Assembly: GCA_044370375.1 (NCBI GenBank)
Contig: JBILVQ010000110.1
Coordinates: forward strand, 1 to 9,988
Source of the DNA: JBILVQ01 sp044370375
GTDB lineage: Bacteria; Bacteroidota; Bacteroidia; UBA4408
DNA length: 9,988 bases
Reading direction: 5' to 3'
The position numbers and the translations under genes were made by a program. Of the stretch, positions 1 through 5,823 are shown piece by piece. Below the pieces are notes generated by a model. The model did not search any database, was not told the DNA's origin, and saw nothing but the letters and a program-made list of their open reading frames with translations. The first letter of the stretch is position 1; every line of letters begins with the position of its first letter.

Positions 1-735
1 TTCTGCCTCCATGGCGGCTGTAATAATCACAATTTCTGCCTGCTCATCCTTTACTGCCTCACGAACGGCCTCGGTATATTTGTTTCCTTGCAACACCGAA
101 CCTTCATCCACATTGCAAACATACATCACCGGTTTAAGGGTCAGTAACTGCAGGTCTGCTAAAAATTTCCAATCATCCTCATGAATAGGGGCTGAACGGG
201 CCGACTGACCTTTGAGCAAATGCTCTTTTAAAACCAACAAAACGTCATAGGTTTTTTTGGCCTCTTTGTCGTTACCGGTCTTGGCCATTTTTTCCACTTT
301 AGGAATACGCTTTTCAACGGAATCCAAATCCTTGAACTGCAGCTCCATATCGATGGTTTCTTTATCCCTTACCGGGTCAACGGAACCATCCACATGCACC
401 ACATTGGGGTCGTCAAAACAACGCAAAACATGAATAATGGCATTGGCTTCACGAATATTTCCCAAAAACTGATTTCCTAAGCCTTCCCCTTTGCTGGCTC
501 CGCGCACCAAACCTGCAATATCTACAATCTCAACGGTAGCGGGCAAAACCCTTTCTGGTTTCACAATTTTTTCGAGTGCGTACAAACGTTCATCCGGAAC
601 ATTCGTCACCCCTAAATTAGGCTCAATGGTGCAAAAAGGAAAATTTGCCGCCTGAGCTTTGGCGTTACTTAAACAATTAAACAACGTTGACTTACCCACG
701 TTGGGGAGCCCTACAATTCCACAATGTACACCCAT
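1..735 (-). CDS. ychF: YchF/Obg-like ribosome-binding ATPase, N-terminal part (3' end outside window)
   Basis: This gene encodes the OLA1/YchF member of the Obg-type P-loop NTPases, a cytoplasmic protein that binds ribosomes and prefers ATP to GTP. I translated 245 codons from the ATG at 735; the frame is open to the window edge, so roughly the last third, including the C-terminal TGS domain typical of the family, is missing. Visible motifs are the P-loop GLPNVGKS at residues 9-16, the G3 motif DIAG at 72-75 followed by LVRGASKGEGLGNQFL, and NVDE at 208-211 where classical GTPases have NKxD. The NxxE form is the family's known explanation for ATP preference. Leucine at 10, in the P-loop, matches the HAS-GTPase group, which lacks the usual catalytic glutamine. 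The ATG at 735 starts right at the conserved N-terminus. An overlapping upstream ATG lies in another frame. The gene is divergent from the transketolase operon. Confidence 0.97.
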   Translation of the reverse strand, partial: MGVHCGIVGLPNVGKSTLFNCLSNAKAQAANFPFCTIEPNLGVTNVPDERLYALEKIVKPERVLPATVEIVDIAGLVRGASKGEGLGNQFLGNIREANAIIHVLRCFDDPNVVHVDGSVDPVRDKETIDMELQFKDLDSVEKRIPKVEKMAKTGNDKEAKKTYDVLLVLKEHLLKGQSARSAPIHEDDWKFLADLQLLTLKPVMYVCNVDEGSVLQGNKYTEAVREAVKDEQAEIVIITAAMEAE

Positions 736-755
736 TTCATTAATTAAAAAACGTG

Positions 756-763
756 CAAATATA
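756..763 (-). promoter_or_regulatory. Candidate Bacteroidota -7 element for ychF
   Basis: The minus strand reads TATATTTG here, a full match to the Bacteroidota -7 consensus TAnnTTTG. It lies 20 bases upstream of the ychF ATG, which would give a short 5' leader of about 10-15 bases. I find no clear TTG/TTTG -33 element at the usual spacing of about 20 bases, so the call rests on the -7 match and its position. Confidence 0.42.
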
Positions 764-828
764 AGAAATGAGAAAGGGAGCGCGGAAAATACACGACCCA
801 TCAAAAGCGGAGTTTTCAACAATCTTTT

Positions 829-836
829 TAGTTTTG
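829..836 (+). promoter_or_regulatory. Candidate -7 element for the transketolase-sigma operon
   Basis: TAGTTTTG at 829-836 matches the Bacteroidota -7 consensus TAnnTTTG in full and would put the transcription start about 45 bases before the ATG at 886. A second full match, TACTTTTG at 867-874, is closer and would leave an almost leaderless transcript. Neither has an obvious TTG -33 element at the expected spacing, so I cannot choose between them with certainty. The longer leader makes the first one more likely. Confidence 0.33.
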
Positions 837-885
837 AACACCGCGCCCTACCCTGCCCTTTTGCCTTACTTTTGGGGCATATTTT

Positions 886-1734
886 ATGGAATCAAACATC
901 GCACTTCAGGAAGTATGTACCCAAATCAGACGAGACATCGTTAGAATGGTACATGCAGTAAAATCAGGCCATCCGGGTGGTTCTTTGGGTTGTACCGAGT
1001 TCTTAACCGCCCTGTATTTCAGAATAATGAAACACAATCCCGACTCCTTTTCCATGGACGGAAAGGGTGAAGATTTGTTTTTCCTTTCCAATGGGCACAT
1101 TTCTCCGGTCTATTACAGCGTTTTGGCCCGCTCAGGCTATTTTCCGGTGAGTGAATTGGCTACCTTCCGTAAAATCAATACCCGCTTGCAAGGGCATCCT
1201 ACCACCCATGACCATTTACCGGGGGTAAGAATCGCCAGTGGTTCACTTGGGCAGGGACTATCAGTGGCCATTGGAGCTGCCATTGCAAAAAAACTAAATG
1301 GAGACCCGCAAACGGTTTTTTGTCTGTGTGGGGATGGAGAAATTCAGGAGGGCCAAATTTGGGAAGCGGCCATGTTTGCCGGATCCAAACAAGTTGATAA
1401 CCTCATTCTTACCATTGACCATAATGGAAGACAGATTGATGGGGATACCGACCAGGTATTGCCTTTGGGAAGCATTGAAGCCAAATTTACCGCTTTTGGT
1501 TGGGATGTTTTAACCCTGCAAAAAGGAAATGACCTAGCGGCCGTTATCGAAGCACTTCAAAATGCAAAAGCAAAAACCGGCCGCAAAAAACCAGTACTTA
1601 TTGTGATGCACACAGAAATGGGCATGGGAATTGACTATATGATGGGATCACACAAATGGCATGGGGTGGCTCCTAATGATGAACAGTTGCAAGCTGCTTT
1701 GCAACAGCTTCCTTCTTCATTGGCCGATTATTAA
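886..1734 (+). CDS. tkt: Transketolase, N-terminal (thiamine-diphosphate-binding) subunit
   Basis: This is the first half of a split transketolase (EC 2.2.1.1), which moves two-carbon ketol units between sugar phosphates in the non-oxidative pentose phosphate pathway. At 282 residues it has the length usual for separate N-terminal subunits; fused enzymes have about 650. Visible motifs are SGHPGGS at 27-33, SNGH at 68-71, GHP at 103-105, and the thiamine-diphosphate/metal motif from GDGE at 149-152 to N180. KWHG at 257-260 is a typical end for this domain. The catalytic glutamate that activates thiamine lies in the partner subunit encoded at 3143. The ATG at 886 fits the family's N-terminus. 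The partner is not the next gene, because a vWA gene sits between the halves. Some split relatives act on other sugars such as apulose phosphate, but no sugar-catabolism genes are nearby, so central metabolism is the better guess. Confidence 0.95.
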   Translation: MESNIALQEVCTQIRRDIVRMVHAVKSGHPGGSLGCTEFLTALYFRIMKHNPDSFSMDGKGEDLFFLSNGHISPVYYSVLARSGYFPVSELATFRKINTRLQGHPTTHDHLPGVRIASGSLGQGLSVAIGAAIAKKLNGDPQTVFCLCGDGEIQEGQIWEAAMFAGSKQVDNLILTIDHNGRQIDGDTDQVLPLGSIEAKFTAFGWDVLTLQKGNDLAAVIEALQNAKAKTGRKKPVLIVMHTEMGMGIDYMMGSHKWHGVAPNDEQLQAALQQLPSSLADY

Positions 1735-1764
1735 TCGCCTCCCGCCTTTTAACAGTCTGCTGAA

Positions 1765-3141
1765 ATGAGGAACCGTTGTTCATTATTTTTTCTCTTTTTA
1801 CTTACCCTTGGCCTGCCCAACCTGCTTGCCCAAACAAAAAAAACACTTCCTACCACAAGGATTTTGTTTGTTTTTGATTGCTCGCTCAGCATGGTGGGAA
1901 AATGGGAATCTGCAACCAAAATGGATGTTTCAAAATCCATTTTAATGCAAACCATGGATTCTTTGGCCCTTATTCCCAACGTTGAGGTGGCCCTGCGCAT
2001 GTATGGTCATGAATATTCCGTTAACCCTCGTCCCAATTGCAAAGACACCAAGCTGGAAGTACCCTTTTCTAAAGGAAATATTCCTGCCATCAAAAACAAA
2101 ATCAAGAACGCATCACCCAAAGGCACAACCCCCATTGCTTATACCTTAGAGCAATGTGGAAGCGATTTCCCCGCTTGTGCTGATTGCCGCAATATCATCA
2201 TTTTAATTACAGATGGTGTTGAAGAATGTGATGGCGACCCTTGCGCTGTATCTTTGGCCCTGCAGTCGAGAGGAATTGTACTACGACCTTTTGTTTTGGG
2301 GGTTGGGCTCGATATTAATTTCAAAAAATCTTTCGAATGCGTTGGAAAATACTTCGATGCCTCTAATGAAAAGTCCTTTAAAATGGCCATGGGCATTATC
2401 ATTTCTCAAGCGCTGAATTCTACCACGGTTCAGGTTAATTTATTGGATGCCAATGGAAAACCCAGCGAAACCGATGTGAACATGACTTTTTATGATCAGC
2501 ACACCGGTGCCATGCGTTATAACTTGGTACATACCATCAACAATGCCGGTTATCCCGATACCATTCCCATTGATCCACTTCCAACCTACCGCATGGTAGT
2601 ACAAACAACACCAACGGTTGAAAAGAAAGACATAGAAATTATTCCCGGAAAGCACAACATTGTTGGCATCAGTTGTCCGCAGGGAATATTGAATTTGAAA
2701 TCTTCTTCGCGCGATTACAAGGGCCTTCAATACATCTTACGAAAGAAAGGAGAAAAGGAAACCATGCTGGTATGCACAGCCGATAAGCCGGAAAAATTAC
2801 TGGTTGGCAGGTATGACCTTGAAGTATTGACCATGCCGCGGGTTTACATCAATGATGTAGAAATTTCGCAAAGCAAAACCACCAATGTTCAGATTGCACC
2901 ACCCGGTTTAGCGAATATTTTGTTCTCTGCTCCGGGTTATGGCAGCTTGTATTTGGAAGAAAAAAATCAAATCAAATGGTTGTATAATTTTCCTGATAAC
3001 CCTGCACGGGAGACTTTGGTATTGCAGCCGGGACGATATCGGTTGGTCTTTAAACCCAAGGCCGCCAAAGAAAGTATTTACACCATTGAAAGAGAATTTA
3101 CCATTGAACCGGGTGGCAATGTAACCATCAAAACCAATTAA
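1765..3141 (+). CDS. Secreted von Willebrand factor A domain protein
   Basis: This 458-residue protein begins with a signal peptide (basic MRNR, then a hydrophobic stretch at about 6-21, likely cleaved after LLA at 22), so it is probably periplasmic or surface-exposed. A vWA domain spans about 32-215. It has a complete MIDAS metal site: DCSLS at 38-42 (D38, S40, S42), a threonine at 121 or 122 in PKGTTPIAY, and D150 in LITDG. A cysteine-rich stretch follows at about 131-160 (131, 138, 141, 155, 160), so disulfides are possible. The rest, 220-458, is beta-rich and appears to contain three tandem modules. vWA domains with intact MIDAS sites usually bind protein ligands through a divalent metal, but nothing here names the ligand. 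The gene starts 30 bases after the transketolase N-subunit and ends one base before the C-subunit start. It has no recognisable enzyme domain. Confidence 0.88.
   Translation: MRNRCSLFFLFLLTLGLPNLLAQTKKTLPTTRILFVFDCSLSMVGKWESATKMDVSKSILMQTMDSLALIPNVEVALRMYGHEYSVNPRPNCKDTKLEVPFSKGNIPAIKNKIKNASPKGTTPIAYTLEQCGSDFPACADCRNIIILITDGVEECDGDPCAVSLALQSRGIVLRPFVLGVGLDINFKKSFECVGKYFDASNEKSFKMAMGIIISQALNSTTVQVNLLDANGKPSETDVNMTFYDQHTGAMRYNLVHTINNAGYPDTIPIDPLPTYRMVVQTTPTVEKKDIEIIPGKHNIVGISCPQGILNLKSSSRDYKGLQYILRKKGEKETMLVCTADKPEKLLVGRYDLEVLTMPRVYINDVEISQSKTTNVQIAPPGLANILFSAPGYGSLYLEEKNQIKWLYNFPDNPARETLVLQPGRYRLVFKPKAAKESIYTIEREFTIEPGGNVTIKTN
2425..3138 (+). repeat. Three degenerate tandem beta-sandwich-like modules in the vWA protein
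   Basis: Residues about 220-458 of the vWA protein look like three diverged copies of one module of roughly 75-80 residues. The second and third copies begin with PQG (305) and PPG (379), carry GRYDLEVLT (348) and GRYRLVFKP (423), and end in DVEISQSKTTNVQI and FTIEPGGNVTI. The first has YRMVVQ (near 275) and ends IEIIPGKHNIVGI. The GxYxLxV core resembles PEGA or carboxypeptidase-regulatory-like folds that often follow bacterial vWA domains. I judged the alignment by eye and identity is low. Confidence 0.5.
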
Positions 3142-3142
3142 C

Positions 3143-4105
3143 ATGAAAAAATATTCTGTCATTGATAACAAAGACACGCGCTCAGGCTTTGGCGCAGGAT
3201 TGCATGAACTGGGCAAAAAAAACCCTGAGGTTGTTGCCTTATGTGCCGACCTGACCGGCTCCCTAAAAATGGATGCTTTCGCCAAAGATTTTCCTGAACG
3301 TTTTATTCAAGTTGGTATTGCAGAAGCCAACATGATGGGCATTGCGGCAGGTTTAACGGTAGGCGGAAAAATTCCCTTTACCGGAACCTTTGCCAATTTT
3401 TCTACCGGAAGGGTGTATGATCAAATTCGCCAATCGATTGCCTATAGCGGAAAGAATGTAAAAATTTGTGCCTCTCACGCAGGATTAACCCTTGGCGAAG
3501 ATGGCGCTACCCACCAAATACTTGAAGATTTGGGTTTGATGAAAATGCTTCCCCACATGGTGGTCATCAATCCATGCGATTATAATCAAACAAAGGCAGC
3601 TACCCTTGCCATTGCGGAATATGAAGGTCCGGTTTATCTCAGGTTTGGCCGCCCGGTAGTGCCCAATTTTATCCCTGCCGATCAAAAATTTGAAATCGGA
3701 AAAGCACTCCTATTAAGCGAAGGAAAAGATGTAAGTATCTTTGCTACAGGCCATTTGGTATGGCAAGCCCTGTTGGCATGCGAGCAATTGGAAGCCATCG
3801 GCATTTCTGCGGAAATAATAAATATCCATACGATTAAACCTTTGGACAATGAGGCAGTCTTAGCCTCGGTTGCAAAAACGAAATGTGCCGTAACAGCCGA
3901 AGAACATCAATACAATGGTGGTTTAGGTGATAGCATTAGTCAGTTATTGGCCATGAAGCATCCGGTACCGGTTGAATATGTAGGGGTCAACGATTCCTTC
4001 GGAGAAAGCGGAACCCCGGAAGGCTTGATGGAAAAATACGGATTGAACGCACAGAGCATTGTGGATGCAGCCCAAAAGGCCATCAAAAGAAAAAAAACTG
4101 AATGA
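3143..4105 (+). CDS. tkt: Transketolase, C-terminal (pyrimidine-binding) subunit
   Basis: This is the second half of the split transketolase, 320 residues, combining the pyrimidine-binding domain with the C-terminal transketolase domain. The catalytic glutamate is E61 in GIAEANM at 58-64, which in the family activates thiamine diphosphate held by the other subunit. Other family marks are GFGAGL at 15-20, CADLTGS at 34-40, the aromatic TFANFSTGRVYDQIR at about 82-96, SHAGLTLGEDGATHQ at 111-125 and YLRFGRP at 165-171. The two subunits should form an alpha2beta2 enzyme with active sites at the interface. The start codon lies one base after the vWA stop. The last bases read ATGA, so the stop overlaps the ATG of the sigma factor by four bases and the two are probably translationally coupled. 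The length is normal and I see no damage. Confidence 0.95.
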   Translation: MKKYSVIDNKDTRSGFGAGLHELGKKNPEVVALCADLTGSLKMDAFAKDFPERFIQVGIAEANMMGIAAGLTVGGKIPFTGTFANFSTGRVYDQIRQSIAYSGKNVKICASHAGLTLGEDGATHQILEDLGLMKMLPHMVVINPCDYNQTKAATLAIAEYEGPVYLRFGRPVVPNFIPADQKFEIGKALLLSEGKDVSIFATGHLVWQALLACEQLEAIGISAEIINIHTIKPLDNEAVLASVAKTKCAVTAEEHQYNGGLGDSISQLLAMKHPVPVEYVGVNDSFGESGTPEGLMEKYGLNAQSIVDAAQKAIKRKKTE

Positions 4106-4659
4106 GCGAAAAAGAAGCCAATAACGACCGTGAACTCCTCGACCAATTCAAGGATGAGAACACCAGAAGTTATGCCTTTAACCTCATTGTAAACAAATAC
4201 CAACGCAAACTATATTCCATCATCCGGAGGATTGTCATTGACCATGATGATACGGATGATGTGTTGCAAAATACTTTTATCAAAGCCTGGTCAAACCTCC
4301 AAAACTTTCGGGAGGATGCACAGTTATATACTTGGCTTTATCGCATTGCCACCAACGAGAGCATTACCTTTCTAAACAAGAAAAGAAAGCGTTTTTTCAT
4401 TCCCATCGTGGATGTTGAGTACAAACTTTCCAAAACATTGGAGTCTGACCCCCACTTTTCAGGCGATGCCATTCAACTAAAATTGCAAAAGGCCATTCTC
4501 AAATTGCCCGAAAAACAACGCATTGTATTTAACATGAAATATTTCGAGGAAATGAAGTACGAAGAAATGTCGGAAGTACTCGAAACATCAGTTGGTGCCT
4601 TGAAAGCATCATATCATCATGCTGTGAAAAAAATCGAACAATTTTTATTGAACCATTAA
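4102..4659 (+). CDS. ECF-family RNA polymerase sigma factor
   Basis: This 185-residue protein has the two-domain layout of extracytoplasmic-function sigma factors, which direct RNA polymerase to a small regulon when released by an anti-sigma factor. Region 2 lies at about 24-95 (AFNLIVNKYQRKLYSII, the acidic DDTDDVLQNTFIKAW at 49-63, then TWLYRIATNESITFLNKKRKR at 77-97). Region 4 lies at about 125-182, with LPEKQRIVF at 135-143 and a helix-turn-helix at about 151-178 (MKYEEMSEVLETSVGALKASY). There is no region 1.1 or 3, and no C-terminal extension. The start overlaps the stop of the transketolase C-subunit. The next gene encodes a single-pass membrane protein, the usual place for the cognate anti-sigma factor. 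The promoters it recognises cannot be predicted from the window; autoregulation is common in the family but is not shown here. Confidence 0.95.
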   Translation: MSEKEANNDRELLDQFKDENTRSYAFNLIVNKYQRKLYSIIRRIVIDHDDTDDVLQNTFIKAWSNLQNFREDAQLYTWLYRIATNESITFLNKKRKRFFIPIVDVEYKLSKTLESDPHFSGDAIQLKLQKAILKLPEKQRIVFNMKYFEEMKYEEMSEVLETSVGALKASYHHAVKKIEQFLLNH

Positions 4660-4700
4660 ACCTTTTACCCTTCCCATCGTCCAAAGAGCGTTTAATCACC

Positions 4701-5357
4701 ATGAAAAATCCTGACAACCATAAGCAAAACTTCGATGACCTTCCGGAAGGCGCTTCTGTTCTGCGTTCTATGGCAGGAAAAAAAGATCCGTTCAGGGTGC
4801 CCGAAAATTATTTTGAAAGCTTTCCGGATAAAATGCAGCATCTTTTGTTGCTCAAAAAAGGAAATGATTTTAAAGTAGAAGCATCCTATTTTGAATCCTT
4901 CCCCGATAAAATAAAAACCTTAACCCTTCAGCAGAAAAGCGAAACGAATCCTATTGCGCCTGAAGGATATTTTGAGACCTTGCCGCGCATTGTTCAAAAC
5001 AAGGTGCATGAAGGAAAGCATCAACCCTCCCCCTTCATTCCACGTTTGGCCTGGGGAGGCTTTGCATTGGCCGCTTGTTTGATACTCGCCATCATGATCA
5101 TTAAACCTTTTCAACAGGAGATTCAAGAGCAGCAACCTACAAAACAACTGGCCCAATTAAGCAAACAGGAAATTTTTCAAGTGGCCGAAAATGAATCATT
5201 CGATGAGGCAACCCTTATGGAAGAAGTGAGTCAACTTGAAGAAGAAAAAGCTGAAGAAACCAAAGACCTCGATGCTGCAAGCCAAGACCATCAAGCCATT
5301 GCCGATTATTTACTTGAACAAAACATTGACCTAAACACCCTCGTGAATGAGTTATAG
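4701..5357 (+). CDS. Probable membrane anti-sigma factor with repeated YFE(S/T)(F/L)P motif
   Basis: This 218-residue protein is probably the anti-sigma factor for the ECF sigma encoded 41 bases upstream. A single hydrophobic segment at about 116-136 (LAWGGFALAACLILAIMII) separates an N-terminal part of about 115 residues from a C-terminal part of about 80, which fits a cytoplasmic sigma-binding side and a periplasmic sensing side. The N-terminal part repeats a short motif three times about 26 residues apart: PENYFESFPDK at 34-44, EASYFESFPDK at 60-70, PEGYFETLP at 87-95. The C-terminal part is acidic (EEVSQLEEEKAEE at about 174-186) and ends in YLLEQNIDLNTLVNEL. I see no zinc-binding anti-sigma HxxxCxxC motif, so this is not a ZAS-type protein. 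The role is inferred from position and topology. Confidence 0.72.
   Translation: MKNPDNHKQNFDDLPEGASVLRSMAGKKDPFRVPENYFESFPDKMQHLLLLKKGNDFKVEASYFESFPDKIKTLTLQQKSETNPIAPEGYFETLPRIVQNKVHEGKHQPSPFIPRLAWGGFALAACLILAIMIIKPFQQEIQEQQPTKQLAQLSKQEIFQVAENESFDEATLMEEVSQLEEEKAEETKDLDAASQDHQAIADYLLEQNIDLNTLVNEL
4800..4985 (+). repeat. Three copies of a YFExxP motif in the anti-sigma candidate
   Basis: The motif core Y-F-E-S/T-F/L-P occurs at residues 37-42, 63-68 and 90-95 of the protein, spaced 26 and 27 residues. The first two copies share YFESFPDK exactly. The DNA of these two differs at several third positions, so the match is kept at protein level rather than being a fresh DNA duplication. All three lie before the membrane segment, on the side expected to face the cytoplasm and the sigma factor. 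Confidence 0.85.
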
Positions 5358-5369
5358 CATTACCCTGTC

Positions 5370-5819
5370 ATGAAAAAAATCCTTCAAAACATTTTTATTC
5401 TTTTCTTCATTTTTCTGGTCATTCCTGAACAGGCTCCGGCACAACCGGGTCCGAAAAAGAAAGAACAAATTGAAGCCCTCCGCATGGGTTTCATTACCCA
5501 AAAACTGGAACTTACCGGTAAGGAAGCACAACAGTTTTGGCCTATTTACAACGAATACCAAGACAAGCTGGAAGCCTTGCGCAAAACCAGAAGAAAAGAA
5601 CTAAGAGCAGAAAATGGCAACCTCGATCAAATGACCGATCAAGAAGCTGCACAATTGGTGGATGCTGAATTACAACTTAAGGCCAAAGAGGTTGAATTGA
5701 ACAAAACCTATTTCGAAAAATTTAAACAGGTATTGCCCATTAAGAAAGTCCTTAAATTAATGCATGCCGAAGAAGCCTTCAAAAAGGAATTATTGAAACA
5801 ATTAAAGGATAAAAATTAA
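5370..5819 (+). CDS. Periplasmic Spy/CpxP-like protein (sensor of ECF-type sigma factor type)
   Basis: This small secreted protein has 149 residues. A signal peptide at 1-24 (MKK, hydrophobic core IFILFFIFLV, cleavage after APA) is followed by an all-helical, highly charged mature part. The stretch LELTGKEAQQFWPIYNEY at about 46-63 is the hallmark of a Bacteroidota group related to the LTxxQ/Spy/CpxP and heavy-metal-sensor proteins. A second helix-forming segment at 122-145 (LPIKKVLKLMHAEEAFKKE) completes the hairpin-like layout. Members are periplasmic chaperone or sensor-like proteins often found beside ECF sigma/anti-sigma pairs. Here it starts 12 bases after the anti-sigma candidate, which supports a role in sensing envelope state or feeding back on the anti-sigma protein. 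No metal-binding histidine or cysteine cluster is visible, so a metal-specific function is not supported. Confidence 0.8.
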   Translation: MKKILQNIFILFFIFLVIPEQAPAQPGPKKKEQIEALRMGFITQKLELTGKEAQQFWPIYNEYQDKLEALRKTRRKELRAENGNLDQMTDQEAAQLVDAELQLKAKEVELNKTYFEKFKQVLPIKKVLKLMHAEEAFKKELLKQLKDKN

Positions 5820-5823
5820 AGCC

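Noticed and set aside
659..961. 100-codon plus-strand frame across the ychF-operon gap
   Set aside because: It runs antisense to the start of ychF and into the transketolase gene in another frame, with no domain-like pattern. It is a shadow.
1305..1320. Poly-A/T runs and GC shifts that might mark transferred DNA
   Set aside because: Base composition and codon use look even across all genes, and no transposase, integrase, tRNA or direct-repeat border is present.
2908..3285. 125-codon minus-strand frame over the vWA/transketolase-C junction
   Set aside because: It is antisense to two well-supported genes and its translation has no recognisable features.
4660..4700. Possible promoter or attenuator between sigma and anti-sigma genes
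   Set aside because: The 41 bases contain no TAnnTTTG element and no convincing hairpin.
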